Shown here one piece after another: positions 45,212-54,141 of a stretch of DNA of 64,000 bases. How positions within the stretch are numbered: the stretch's first letter is position 1; each line of letters begins with the position of its first letter. The notes beneath the pieces are model-generated. The model saw only the letters and a program-made list of their open reading frames with translations, had not been told where the DNA came from and made no database searches. The position numbers were made by a program, and so were the translations under genes. The stretch spans positions 620,001-684,000 of the forward strand of contig NZ_AP025017.1 in NCBI RefSeq assembly GCF_019974135.1. The letters run 5' to 3'. The DNA comes from Actinomyces capricornis. GTDB lineage: Bacteria > Actinomycetota > Actinomycetes > Actinomycetales > Actinomycetaceae.

Positions 45212-46383
45212 GGCGTCCTCTCGGTCGTGTCGGTCATGCATCCTGCCGGGGTGGTGCTGGCGGTCGGGGCCGGGCCGCTGAGGACCTCGGCGACGGTGCG
45301 GGCCCGGGCCTGCCAGGTCTGGGTGGGCAGGACCTGGCGCATGCGCTCCCGCACGGCGGCCAGCTCCTCGGGGGCGTGGGCGAGTCGGCGCAGGAGGGCG
45401 GCCAGGGCCGCCGGGTCGTAGTCGAGCGCCCAGCCGATCCCCATCTGCTCGACCAGGCGGCCGGTCTGGGTGCCGCGCACGGCGATGACGGGCAGCTCGT
45501 GGGCCAGGTACTCGTAGAGCTTGTAGGGCACCGCGAAGTCCCAGTAGGGGTTGGGCTCGGTGAAGAGCACCCCCAGGGCCGCCCGGGCGTAGAGGGGCTC
45601 CAGCTCGGACCCGGAGCGGTGGATGACCTGGCAGCGCCCCGGGGGCAGGAGGGGGGCGTAGTGGTCGCGCGACTCCTCCCAGGTCTCCTGGCGCACGCAC
45701 AGGGTCAGGCGGGCCTCATCGACCTGGCGCACCGCCTCCAGGCAGGCGTCGAGACGGTAGTTGTCCTGCAGGACGCCCACGAAGAGCAGCTCCAGGCCCT
45801 GCCCCGTGGGCCGCGAGACGCTGGTGGCCTGCGGCGCCCCGGGGGGCAGTGCGCTCATGCGCTGGACGGGGAAGAGGGGGACGTGGCGGGCCATGGCCTG
45901 GCTGGGCAGGAAGAGGTGGGCCCCGGCGGCGCGCAGGCCCAGCAGCTCACCGCGGTAGGCGGCTTGGAGCCCGGCCTCCAGCACCGGGTGGATGCCCTCG
46001 CGGAAGCGGGGGAAGCGCCAGTACACGTCCCGGTAGAAGACCCCGGTCCCGGCCCCGCGGGAGCGGCAGTGGGCCAGGAAGGCGGTGTCGAGCAGGGGGT
46101 GGGGGGGCAGGTGGCGCGGCTCGGTCAGGGCGCTGGGGATGGTGGCGTTCTCGGAGTAGACGAAGGCGGGGCGCCGCCCGTCCCGCATGGCCCGGCGCAC
46201 CCGCTCCATGGCCCGGCGCCGCTGGGCCGCATAGCCGGTGACCTCCATGACCTCATAGCCCAGCTCCATGAAGGCCCGGCGCATGGCCAGCGGGCGCAGC
46301 ATCGAGGCGGCCACCCGGTCCGGCTGGAGCGGAAAGGGGGCGTGGAAGACCATGAGCTCCCGCTCCGCGACGTGCTGGGTCAC
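45208..46383 (-). CDS. Glycosyltransferase, GT-B fold
   Basis: 391 residues. N-terminal MVFHAPFPLQPDRVAASMLR, a domain with FVYSENATIPSAL and GTGVFYRDVYWRFPRF, and a C-terminal donor half with LELLFVGVLQDNYRLDACLE, ALGVLFTEPNPYWDFAVPYK and LYEYLAHELPVIAVRGT (the GT4-like E-rich segment). Start chosen at GTG 46383, because GGAGG lies seven bases upstream; the frame is open to 46560 without homologous content. First gene of the operon with the GT4 and DUF6541 paralogue 3. Specificity unknown. Confidence 0.85.
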   Translation of the reverse strand: MTQHVAERELMVFHAPFPLQPDRVAASMLRPLAMRRAFMELGYEVMEVTGYAAQRRRAMERVRRAMRDGRRPAFVYSENATIPSALTEPRHLPPHPLLDTAFLAHCRSRGAGTGVFYRDVYWRFPRFREGIHPVLEAGLQAAYRGELLGLRAAGAHLFLPSQAMARHVPLFPVQRMSALPPGAPQATSVSRPTGQGLELLFVGVLQDNYRLDACLEAVRQVDEARLTLCVRQETWEESRDHYAPLLPPGRCQVIHRSGSELEPLYARAALGVLFTEPNPYWDFAVPYKLYEYLAHELPVIAVRGTQTGRLVEQMGIGWALDYDPAALAALLRRLAHAPEELAAVRERMRQVLPTQTWQARARTVAEVLSGPAPTASTTPAGCMTDTTERTP

Positions 46384-46822
46384 GCCGTCACCTCCGTTTA
46401 CTGCACATGTGCTCTGGCGTTGTGGTTCATGGGTGGGCAAAGGGCATCGAGCGGCATGGACGTGGGTGGTGCGCACGTCCGGGCCGGGGCTCCGCCGGGC
46501 CCACGCCGTACCCCGGCTGATTCCTGCCATCAGCCTACCCATCATAAATCGCTCCACCACTCACCGTTGATGCATGCGGGGCGGCGATGCGCACAGATGA
46601 TGCGCACAGATGCGCGACCAGCCGGGCCGCGCTCCGCGTCGCGGTGGGGGCGCGGTGGGGGCACACGACGGGGGCGGGACGGCGCCATGATGCGCGATTC
46701 CGGGGGTTGGGCCGGGCCGGTCCCTTGACCGGCGTGTGGCACACTGTGCCTGATCACTCGGCGTCGCGCCGCTGCTGGCCCGCCCCGATGGCGGCCCGAC
46801 CGCGAGCGCCCGGAGGATCGGT
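46384..46822. other. 440-bp divergent intergenic region with short repeats
   Basis: No gene. It contains a perfect palindrome GCACATGTGC (46403-46412); ATAAATCGC near 46550, the complement of a TATGAT-like -10 for the leftward operon; a tandem GATGCGCACAGA at 46586 and 46599; and GGCACACTGTGCC (46738-46750), an inverted repeat just after TTGACC (46725-46730), in front of the asparagine-synthase-like gene. These are candidates for regulatory sites. Confidence 0.5.
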
Positions 46823-48547
46823 TTGACGGGTTCATTGCCGGATATGGGAGAGCGCGACGTGAACGACCTTGAGGTGGACCTGCGGCTCATCAGCCCCCAC
46901 TGGCGCCGGGAGGCGGCCGGCGCGACCACCGGTGAGTCCGCCGTCGCCCCGGGCGGCGCCCCGACCAGCGTCCCGGGCCTGTGGGTGCGCAGCGACCTGC
47001 CCTGCCCCGCGCCCACGGATCCTGCCGCGCTGCGCTCCCACCCCGGCCGCCTGGCGGCCGTCGAGGTGGGGGCCGGCGAGGTGGTGCTGACGCAGGACCG
47101 CCTGCGCTCCTGGCCGCTGTTCTGGTCGATCCAGCCCCCCGCCTCCCCACAGGCCCGCCCGCGCCTGGTCATCAGTGATGACGCCGCGGCCATGCGCGGG
47201 GCCCTGGAGAGCCCCGCCCTCGATGAGCGCGCCTGCCGCGAGCTGGTCGACGCCGGATTCGTCTCGGGCTCCGACACCCTCCTGCGGGGCGTGTTCCAGG
47301 TGGAGCAGGGCTCGATGGTGCGCATCGACCTGGGCTCGGGCACCGCGCGCACCACCACTCACAGCCTGGGCAGGTTCAGCCAGCCCCAGGAGCAGGTCGA
47401 GGATCCGCAGGTCTTCTCCGAGATGCTGGAGGAGGCCCTGGACGCCGTCATGGGGCGCCTGGTGGACGGGCTGGGGGATGCCCGGATCGTCCTGCCCCTC
47501 TCCGGGGGCCTGGACTCGCGGCTGCTGGTGGCCTGGCTGGCCATCCACGGGCTGAGCGACCGCGTGGTGTCCTTCACCTATGGGCGCCCGGGATCGCGCG
47601 AGATGGAGGTCTCGCGGGCGGTGGCCCAGGCGGTGGGCATGCCGTGGCACGCGGTGGACTATGTGCCCCGGACCCTGCGCGAGGCCTGGCGCACCCAGGA
47701 GGCCGCCGACTTCCTGGCGAGCAGCTACGCGCTCAGCGCCCTGCCCCATGTGCAGGACTGGTACGCGCTGCGCGAGCTGCTGGAGCGCGGGGTCATCGGC
47801 CCCGGGGACGTGGTGCTGCCCGGCCACACGGTGGTGGGCAATATGCATGACGAGCACCTGCTGGAGGCCGCCCCGGTCTCCCGCGGCCAGGTGGCCCGAG
47901 CCATCATCTGGCACCACCAGGAGCTCCAGGGCCGTCAGGCCCAGGCCTGGGCCGACCCCTACCGGGCCGCGAAGCTCAAGGACTTCCTGGCCCTGTGGCC
48001 CTTCACGGGGGATACCCGCGATGTGCAGAGCATCCTGGAGTCCTACAACCTGCGCGAACGCCAGACGAAGTACATCAACAACTCGGTGCGCGCCTATGAG
48101 CACCTGGGCCTGGAGTGGGCCCTGCCGATGCTGGATGTGGAGTTCTGGGAGGCCTGGCACCGCGGGGCGGTGGGGCTGACGGCCACGCGCGACTTCTACG
48201 GCGTGTTCATCGGGCGGCTGTGGGCCAGGGCCACGGGCTCAGGGCAGGACGGGCCGGAGGACCTGCCCTACTTCGCGGTCACCCAGGTCGATGAGGCGAC
48301 GCGCTCGCGCCTGAAGTCGGCCCTGGCGGCCACGGGCCTGCTGCCGCTGGCCGAGCGCAGCTTCTCGACCTGGTCGACGCTGCATGACTCCATGGCCTTC
48401 GACGCGTTCATCACCGATGTACCGCGGCCGGTGGCGGCCGCCCAGCTGATGGCGGGCCGCAAGCTGCTGGGCTTCTGGACCAGCGCCTTCCTGGCCGACA
48501 CGTGGTGCCCGGCCTCCCGGCTCTTCTCCGACCTGCCGCGTCTCTGA
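46823..48547 (+). CDS. Asparagine-synthase-like amidotransferase without a glutaminase Cys
   Basis: 574 residues. The ATP-pyrophosphatase motif LPLSGGLDSRLLVAW (about residue 225) marks the synthetase domain of the AsnB family, with VVSFTYGRPGSREMEVSRAV after it. The N-terminal 200 residues keep a degenerate Ntn-like layout (LVISDDAAAMRGALESPALD, RGVFQVEQGSMVRIDLG), but the catalytic N-terminal Cys of true AsnB is missing. Homologues in polysaccharide loci (WbpS type) amidate uronic acids; here UDP-ManNAcA-like sugars would be the candidate. Start is TTG 46823, supported by GGAGG six bases upstream. It is isolated, convergent with a GT4 gene. Confidence 0.8.
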   Translation: MTGSLPDMGERDVNDLEVDLRLISPHWRREAAGATTGESAVAPGGAPTSVPGLWVRSDLPCPAPTDPAALRSHPGRLAAVEVGAGEVVLTQDRLRSWPLFWSIQPPASPQARPRLVISDDAAAMRGALESPALDERACRELVDAGFVSGSDTLLRGVFQVEQGSMVRIDLGSGTARTTTHSLGRFSQPQEQVEDPQVFSEMLEEALDAVMGRLVDGLGDARIVLPLSGGLDSRLLVAWLAIHGLSDRVVSFTYGRPGSREMEVSRAVAQAVGMPWHAVDYVPRTLREAWRTQEAADFLASSYALSALPHVQDWYALRELLERGVIGPGDVVLPGHTVVGNMHDEHLLEAAPVSRGQVARAIIWHHQELQGRQAQAWADPYRAAKLKDFLALWPFTGDTRDVQSILESYNLRERQTKYINNSVRAYEHLGLEWALPMLDVEFWEAWHRGAVGLTATRDFYGVFIGRLWARATGSGQDGPEDLPYFAVTQVDEATRSRLKSALAATGLLPLAERSFSTWSTLHDSMAFDAFITDVPRPVAAAQLMAGRKLLGFWTSAFLADTWCPASRLFSDLPRL

Positions 48548-48600
48548 GCCGGTCGCCGTCGGGGGACGTGCGGAGCGTCGTCGGGGCGGGCGCCGGCCGG

Positions 48601-49722
48601 TCAGCGGCTGATGCCGCCAGCGCACTCCTCGTGGACGCGCCGGTAGGCGGCGCCCACGCTGGCTGAGGAGAAGCGGTCGCCGATGGTGGCGGCGATGGCG
48701 GCGGGACCGGCGTCGGCCAGGCGCTCGTGGGTCTCCACGACGGCCGCCGCCCACTGGGCGGGGTCGGATGCCAGGGGCAGGACGGTGCCGTTGGCCTCGG
48801 TGACGTACTCGCTCTGACCCCCGGCGTCGGAGACGACGACGGGACGGCCGCTGGTGATGGCCTCGGCGGCGGAGACGAAGAAGTTGTCGCCCCGGGTGGG
48901 GCCGATGAAGACGTCGGCGCGGGCGAGCTCGGCGCGCACGCCCGCGGCGTCCAGGCCGCCGGTCAGGCGGGTGTGCTGGGCCAGGGCCGGGGAGGTGGCC
49001 AGGCGCGCCTCGATGTCCTGGCGCAGCGGCCCCTCCCCCACGAAGGTCATGGTGGACCGCTGCCCGGCGGCGAGCAGCTCGGCAAGGATGTCGAGGCAGG
49101 CCAGGGGGTCCTTGCGCTCGATGAGGCCGCCGACGGTGACCATGTCGATGGAGGCGTTCCGGGGGGCGGGCTCCAGGTGCTCCTGGGGCTCGACGATGCA
49201 GGGCACGACGAGGGTGGACAGGCCGTGGCGCATGGCGCGGATGGGGGTGGCCAGGTACTCGCAGACGGCGGTGACGACGTCGGGGCGGGTCAGTCCGTGG
49301 CCGACCACCGGCACGGCGGCGCTCAGGGCGGGCCCCAGGGTGTCGGGGTTGGTCAGGCCCGACCAGTGCTCGGTGTGGACCCAGGGGTGGGTGATCCGGT
49401 GGGCGTGGTCCAGAGCGGTCAGGGGCAGCAGGGAGCTCATGGCCATGGAGTGCAGGACGTCGGTGCCCTCCAGGGCGGGGGCCAGGGCGCGCGCGGCCCG
49501 GGCCACGGACAGGGGGTTGGCGGGGGCCATGGGGATGGTCAGGACCCGCATACCCTCCAGGTAGTGGTGGCGCCGCCCGTCGTCCTGGTGGGGCGGGGCC
49601 AGGTGGATGATGCGCACCTCCTGGCCGGCCTGGGCCATGGCGGCGCAGTCGCGCAGGACGAAGGAGCCGGAGCTGGGGGCGAGGGCGGTGGGCAGCCAGG
49701 TGGTCACGACGGTCACACGCAT
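48601..49722 (-). CDS. Family 4 glycosyltransferase
   Basis: 373 residues. MRVTVVTTWLPTALAPSSGS opens the acceptor domain; HSMAMSSLLPLTALDHAHRI and VHTEHWSGLTNPD follow; the donor domain has VTVGGLIERKDPLACLDILA, RADVFIGPTRGDNFFVSAAE and AITSGRPVVVSDAGGQSEYV, the standard GT4 EAxxxGxPVV region. There is no ribosome site before the ATG, but TAGAGT lies six bases upstream, so the mRNA is probably leaderless. Divergent from the 2-epimerase, with 65 bp between the two starts. Confidence 0.9.
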   Translation of the reverse strand: MRVTVVTTWLPTALAPSSGSFVLRDCAAMAQAGQEVRIIHLAPPHQDDGRRHHYLEGMRVLTIPMAPANPLSVARAARALAPALEGTDVLHSMAMSSLLPLTALDHAHRITHPWVHTEHWSGLTNPDTLGPALSAAVPVVGHGLTRPDVVTAVCEYLATPIRAMRHGLSTLVVPCIVEPQEHLEPAPRNASIDMVTVGGLIERKDPLACLDILAELLAAGQRSTMTFVGEGPLRQDIEARLATSPALAQHTRLTGGLDAAGVRAELARADVFIGPTRGDNFFVSAAEAITSGRPVVVSDAGGQSEYVTEANGTVLPLASDPAQWAAAVVETHERLADAGPAAIAATIGDRFSSASVGAAYRRVHEECAGGISR

Positions 49723-49728
49723 GGGGCC

Positions 49729-49734
49729 ACTCTA
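49729..49734 (-). promoter_or_regulatory. -10 of the GT4 gene, leaderless, in a bidirectional promoter
   Basis: TAGAGT, six bases before the ATG at 49722. Mirrors the -10 of the 2-epimerase on the other strand, 42 bp away. Confidence 0.6.
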
Positions 49735-49775
49735 TGCGCCCTCCATGCGTGCCGCCTGGATGCGCGCGGGCCCCG

Positions 49776-49781
49776 TAGGAT
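49776..49781 (+). promoter_or_regulatory. -10 of the 2-epimerase gene, leaderless
   Basis: TAGGAT, six bases before the ATG at 49788; the bases between (CGGGGC) are no good ribosome-binding site. Confidence 0.6.
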
Positions 49782-49787
49782 CGGGGC

Positions 49788-50882
49788 ATGCGCGTCGTTT
49801 CCGTTGTCGGGGCCCGGCCCCAGTTCGTCAAGCTCGCCCCCGTGGCCCACGCCATGGATGCCGCCGGGGTGGAGCACGTCATCATCCACACCGGGCAGCA
49901 CTACGACCCGATGCTCTCCGATGTCTTCTTCTCCGACCTGGGCATCCCCGCCCCGGACCTGCACCTGGGGGTGGGCTCGGGGGGCCACGGCGCCCAGACC
50001 GGGGCGATGCTCGCGGCCCTCGACGAGGCACTGCCGGGCCTGTCCCCCGACTGGGTGCTGGTCTACGGGGATACCAACTCCACACTGGCCGCGGCCCTGG
50101 CCGCAGTCAAGCTGCACCTGCCGGTGGCCCACCTGGAGGCGGGGCTGCGCTCCTTCAACCGCGCCATGCCCGAGGAGATCAACCGGGTCCTGACCGACCA
50201 CGCCGCCGACCTGCTCCTGACCCCCACGGCGGTGGGCGCCGGGCACCTGGCCGATGAGGGCCTGAGCGGGCGCACCGTGGTGGTGGGCGATGTCATGACC
50301 GACGTGCTGCTCCAGGTGCGCGATCGCGTGGCCGGTCAGCCCTCCCCGGTCATGGCCGAGCTGGACCTGGACGAGGGCGGCTACTCCCTGGCCACCATCC
50401 ACCGCGCGGAGAACACCGACGACGCCGCGCGCCTGGCCGCGGTCCTGGACTCCCTGGCGGCGGTGGACCACCCGGTGGTGCTGCTGGCCCACCCGCGCCT
50501 GGTGGCCAAGTGCGCCGAGCACGGCCTGGAACTGCCGGCCTCCGGGCGCGGCTCGCTGCTGGTCCACCCGCCCCTGGCCTACCCCGAGCTCATCGCCTCG
50601 GCCCTGCATGCACGCGGCGTCATCACCGATTCCGGCGGCCTGCAGAAGGAGGCCTTCCTACTGCGCGTGCCCACCACCACGGTGCGCCCCCAGACCGAGT
50701 GGGTGGAGACCGTCGAGCTGGGGTGGAATGTGCTGGTCGAGCCCGGCCCGGCCCTAGTGGAGGCCGCCGGCCGCCCGCGCCCGGCCGAGCCCGCCCAGGA
50801 GGACGCCCACCCCTACGGGGATGGCCACGCCGCCGAGCGCGTCGTCGAGGAGCTGGCCGCCCACAGGCGCTCGCAGGCCTGA
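49788..50882 (+). CDS. wecB: UDP-N-acetylglucosamine 2-epimerase, non-hydrolysing (WecB/WbpI type)
   Basis: 364 residues, family norm about 370. MRVVSVVGARPQFVKLAPVA, VIIHTGQHYDPMLSDVFF, GDTNSTLAAALAAVKLHLPV, AHLEAGLRSFNRAMPEEINR and TDHAADLL are the conserved active-site segments; ITDSGGLQKEAFLL and RPQTEWVETVELGWN bind UDP. It inverts C2 of UDP-GlcNAc to UDP-ManNAc, or, as WbpI, of UDP-GlcNAc3NAcA to UDP-ManNAc3NAcA. Either fits: the dehydrogenase at 40.3 kb uses the first route, wbpB-E-D homologues at 54-57 kb the second. Convergent with a GT4 gene across hairpin element 8. Confidence 0.95.
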   Translation: MRVVSVVGARPQFVKLAPVAHAMDAAGVEHVIIHTGQHYDPMLSDVFFSDLGIPAPDLHLGVGSGGHGAQTGAMLAALDEALPGLSPDWVLVYGDTNSTLAAALAAVKLHLPVAHLEAGLRSFNRAMPEEINRVLTDHAADLLLTPTAVGAGHLADEGLSGRTVVVGDVMTDVLLQVRDRVAGQPSPVMAELDLDEGGYSLATIHRAENTDDAARLAAVLDSLAAVDHPVVLLAHPRLVAKCAEHGLELPASGRGSLLVHPPLAYPELIASALHARGVITDSGGLQKEAFLLRVPTTTVRPQTEWVETVELGWNVLVEPGPALVEAAGRPRPAEPAQEDAHPYGDGHAAERVVEELAAHRRSQA

Positions 50883-50957
50883 GCGGGCCGCCAGTCTCCG
50901 GCCGCCGCGGCCCTGCTCCTCCGGGCCTGGCCCCATGCCGCCGGGGTTAGCCGTATA

Positions 50958-51072
50958 TCGCAGAGTTGTCGGCACACTGCAGGGGATGTCGGTACTCCGC
51001 ACCCCTGGGACCCCTCCGATCTGCAGACAACCCTGCCAATCCGCAGACAACCCCGCGATTTGCGGACAACGC
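50958..51072. repeat. Intergenic hairpin/tandem element 8, with 19-20-nt-spaced half-sites
   Basis: Between convergent stops at 50882 and 51144. The left side has GTTGTCGG at 50965 and GATGTCGG at 50985 (20 nt apart). The right side has the opposite orientation three times: CTGCAGACAAC at 51021, CCGCAGACAAC at 51041 and TTGCGGACAAC at 51060 (20 and 19 nt apart). It is the clearest case of multiple half-sites facing one another. It is not CRISPR-like: the spacing is too short and the copies are imperfect. Confidence 0.75.
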
Positions 51073-51143
51073 GGCGATCCACGCCCCTCCCCGACCCCAA
51101 CAACAGAGCGGCTCACCGATGGCGACAGCCCGCTCAGGCACGT

Positions 51144-52478
51144 TCAGGCCTGCTCGGCCCCCTCGACCCCTTCCAGGGCCACCAGGCCCTCGGTGAACTC
51201 GCGGTACTGGCGCTCGGCGTCGGACATGCGCGCCCAGGTGGCGTGCGCCTCCCGGCTCATCGCCTCATAGGCCTGCTCGTCCAGGTCCATGACGGACTCC
51301 ACGGCGTCGGCGATCTGCGCGGGGCTGACCTCCACCGGGATGAGACGGCCGTTGACGCCGTCGTGCACGATCTCGCCCGTGCCCCCGGCGGCGGTGGCCA
51401 CCACCGGCAGGCCCGTGGCCTGGGCCTCCATGACCGAGACCGGCACCCCCTCGCCGTCAGAGCAGTTGAGGAAGCAGGAGAAGTCCTGCGAGGCATAGAG
51501 CTCTCGCACCTCGGCATTGGTCATATGCCCGGTGAAGGTCACCGGGCTGCGGCTGATGGCGGCCCGGGCGCGCTCGCGCATGGCCTCCAGGCGCTCGGCG
51601 TCGAACTCCCCGATATGGGTCCAGGCCACACGCCGCCCGCGCCGCTCCAGCTCGGCGACGGCCTCCACGATGAGGTCCACCCGCTTATAGGGGGCCATGT
51701 GGGAGCAGGAGACCAGGGCGAAGGGCTCGGTGGGGCGGCGCCGGGTCGCCTTCGCGGCCGGCACGCCCAGGCGCCGCACCTCGATCCTGTCAGTGACCCC
51801 CGGGAAGCGGCGGAGCAGGAAGCCGGCCGCGTACTGGGAGATCGGGTACACCCGGTCCACCGCCCTCATGACGAAGCGGCGCGCCGGCACGTACCCGCGC
51901 GGCGCATCCTTCTCATCGACGTCGTAGGCGTGGGCCCGGGCCACCACCCGCACCCTGCGGCCCGCCAGCTCGCGGCGGCGCAGCATGCCGCCCAGGGCCG
52001 CCCCGGTGAAGAACCAGTAGGAGTAGATGACCAGGCTGCTCGAACCCTCCAGGCCCAGAGAGGGCAGGAGGCGGCGCATCCGGCTGTAGGCGCTCAGGGC
52101 GATCGCGGCGAAGCGCACATCCATGCCGAAGCGCCCCGGGCTGCGCCACGGGGGCGTCTCGACCATGCGCTCGCGCCCCAGGAGGATCTGGGGGGCGCGC
52201 AGGAGCGCCTGGGCCCGCCAGTCGGGCAGGCGCGAGGCCGGCAGGAGGGCGCAGCGGGCATTGGGCGGCAGGGGGCGGGTCTGGCGGGCCCCCTCGCTCA
52301 GGCGCACCGGCACGATGACCACCTCATCGAAGGCGGCGCACAGGGTCTCGATCTCCTGCTCCAGGAACTCCTCGCCCACCTCGTAGGGGTAGAAGTCGGT
52401 GAGCAGCAGCAGGCTGCGGCGGCCTGCCCCGCTGGCGGCTTCGGCGCGCTCGCCCCCAGCCCGTGGTGCCTGCGTCAT
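51144..52478 (-). CDS. Family 4 glycosyltransferase
   Basis: 444 residues. After a 20-residue Ala/Gly-rich leader the fold starts SLLLLTDFYPYEVGEEFLEQ, with VVIVPVRLSEGA. The donor domain has FALVSCSHMAPYKRVDLIVE, VTFTGHMTNAEVRELYASQD, FLNCSDGEGVPVSVMEAQAT and GLPVVATAAGGTGEIVHDGV, the complete GT4 signature. GAAGGG lies about eight bases before the ATG. It is probably part of the unit headed by the wbpD-E-B homologues and the third flippase, although a 207-bp gap separates it from the flippase. Sugar specificity is unknown. Confidence 0.9.
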   Translation of the reverse strand: MTQAPRAGGERAEAASGAGRRSLLLLTDFYPYEVGEEFLEQEIETLCAAFDEVVIVPVRLSEGARQTRPLPPNARCALLPASRLPDWRAQALLRAPQILLGRERMVETPPWRSPGRFGMDVRFAAIALSAYSRMRRLLPSLGLEGSSSLVIYSYWFFTGAALGGMLRRRELAGRRVRVVARAHAYDVDEKDAPRGYVPARRFVMRAVDRVYPISQYAAGFLLRRFPGVTDRIEVRRLGVPAAKATRRRPTEPFALVSCSHMAPYKRVDLIVEAVAELERRGRRVAWTHIGEFDAERLEAMRERARAAISRSPVTFTGHMTNAEVRELYASQDFSCFLNCSDGEGVPVSVMEAQATGLPVVATAAGGTGEIVHDGVNGRLIPVEVSPAQIADAVESVMDLDEQAYEAMSREAHATWARMSDAERQYREFTEGLVALEGVEGAEQA

Positions 52479-52685
52479 GGTGCGGTCCCTTCACATCAAC
52501 AAGGCGGACGTCGCCCCAGGATAGGGCACGCACCGCCCCGGGGCCCGGGCGGCAGGCCCGCGGATCGCCAGGCACATCCGTGACGCCCGCTCTCCGTCCA
52601 ACCAGCCTCAGCCCGTCCGCCGTACCGCCACGTCAGTCCAGCCCCAGCCCGGTGTCGGCGCGGCCCCCTCCGGCCTCGCCCGGCC

Positions 52686-54023
52686 TCAGTGCCCGGCCTC
52701 CTGGCCCTCCTGCCCGGTCTCGGGCCGACCGGCCCCGGGCCGGGGCGTGCGGTCGAAGTGGCCGGCGGCCAGGTCGGCCATGAGGGTCATGAGGACCAGC
52801 AGCCCGCCCATGATCGCCCCCAGGATGTAGCTGGTGGCCAGCAGGTCCAGCGGGGAGAGCGCCAGCCAGGCCAGGGGCGCGGCGGCATAGAGGATGGAGA
52901 AGCCCAGCAGCCAGTCCTGGTGCTCGGTGACCACGAACAGGTTCGAGATCGGGGAGGTGATGAGCAGCATGAACAGCCAGGGGGTCAGCGCCCGGCCGAA
53001 GTCGCCGGCCTGATCCCACTGGCCCCCGAAGAACAGGGGGAAGAACCAGGGGGACAGCAGGTAGATGAGGGCGAAGGGCACCGCGCCCACCAGCACCGCC
53101 CGCCTGATGGTGGCGCGCACCAGGGGCCGCATCTGGCCCGGCTCGATGGCCGAGAGCTTCTGGAAGAACACGCGGGCCACCGCGCCGTTGATGAGGATGA
53201 GGGGCGCGTCCAGCACCCGCCAGGCCAGCTGGAACTGGCCCAGGGCGGCCGCGGAGTACCCGCCGATGAGCAACTGGATGCCATTGAGCCGCACGGCGTC
53301 CACCAGGGCGTTGGGGGCGTTGAGCAGTGGCATCCGCCGGTAGCGGCGGGCCGCCCAGCGCAGCGGCGGGGCGTCGGCGGGCAGGGCTCGCCGCAGGGCC
53401 GGCGCCTGGCGCCCCAGGTTGAGGAAGGCGAAGAGCTGCCCGGCCGTATGCCCCAGGATGAGACCCGGCAGGCCCCCCAGCCAGGTCAGCCCCAGGAGGA
53501 GCTGCCCCCCGGTCAGGCCGATCTGCTGCTCGGCCTGGTTGACCGCGATGACACGGTAGTCGCTGTGGCGGTTGAACCAGTACTTCAGCAGCTCGACCCC
53601 CGCCATGAGCAGCGTGGTCAGGCCCAGCAGCGGCAGCCAGGCCGCCAGCTCCCCGCCCCAGTAGCGGGCGGCCAGGCCCCGCAGCGGGAAGGACAGCACC
53701 GTGGCCAGCGCGGAGACCACGACGATGCACCACATGCCCAGCCTGGCCACGCTCAGCGCCTGGGCATCGGTCTTGGGCAGCATGATCGCCATGTCGTAGC
53801 GCAGGGCCGCCACCGCCACCACGATGGAGGCCACCGCGATATAGGCGGCCAGGTGCCCCATGTCCTCGGGGGTGTAGATGCGCGCCAGGACCATCGTCAT
53901 GAGGAAGGTGATGACCTGGGCCACGGCCGTGCCCGTCATGAGGGTGAGCACATGGCCCAGGAAGGGCGAGGAGCGCAGGACCGAGGCCGCGTGCTCGCGC
54001 AGCCGCCCCACGGCCCCCCTCAC
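52686..54023 (-). CDS. Polysaccharide flippase (Wzx type), copy 3
   Basis: 445 residues, about fourteen membrane segments (FLGHVLTLMTGTAVAQVITF, RIYTPEDMGHLAAYIAVASI, RYDMAIMLPKTDAQALSV), which is the O-antigen-flippase signature with the usual early YDxAIxxP element. It is unlike flippase copies 1 and 2, so probably of different origin and substrate. It would flip the unit made by the wbp-type genes just upstream. The frame is open further upstream without homology; GTG at 54023 gives the normal length, but the ribosome site is poor, so the start is uncertain. C-terminal tail Gly/Gln/Glu-rich. Confidence 0.87.
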   Translation of the reverse strand: MRGAVGRLREHAASVLRSSPFLGHVLTLMTGTAVAQVITFLMTMVLARIYTPEDMGHLAAYIAVASIVVAVAALRYDMAIMLPKTDAQALSVARLGMWCIVVVSALATVLSFPLRGLAARYWGGELAAWLPLLGLTTLLMAGVELLKYWFNRHSDYRVIAVNQAEQQIGLTGGQLLLGLTWLGGLPGLILGHTAGQLFAFLNLGRQAPALRRALPADAPPLRWAARRYRRMPLLNAPNALVDAVRLNGIQLLIGGYSAAALGQFQLAWRVLDAPLILINGAVARVFFQKLSAIEPGQMRPLVRATIRRAVLVGAVPFALIYLLSPWFFPLFFGGQWDQAGDFGRALTPWLFMLLITSPISNLFVVTEHQDWLLGFSILYAAAPLAWLALSPLDLLATSYILGAIMGGLLVLMTLMADLAAGHFDRTPRPGAGRPETGQEGQEAGH

Positions 54024-54141
54024 CGCGCCGCCCCGACGACGGCGCCCCGCGCGCAACCGGGCGCCCCGCCGGGCCTGCGGGCACTGGCCCGCACGGGCGC
54101 GCCAGTGGCAATGGTCCCCACGGGCGGCGTCACGGGGTGCG

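Noticed and set aside
50958..51072. Possible CRISPR array
   Set aside because: Repeats are short, imperfect and 19-20 nt apart with inverted copies; no spacers of normal length and no cas gene.
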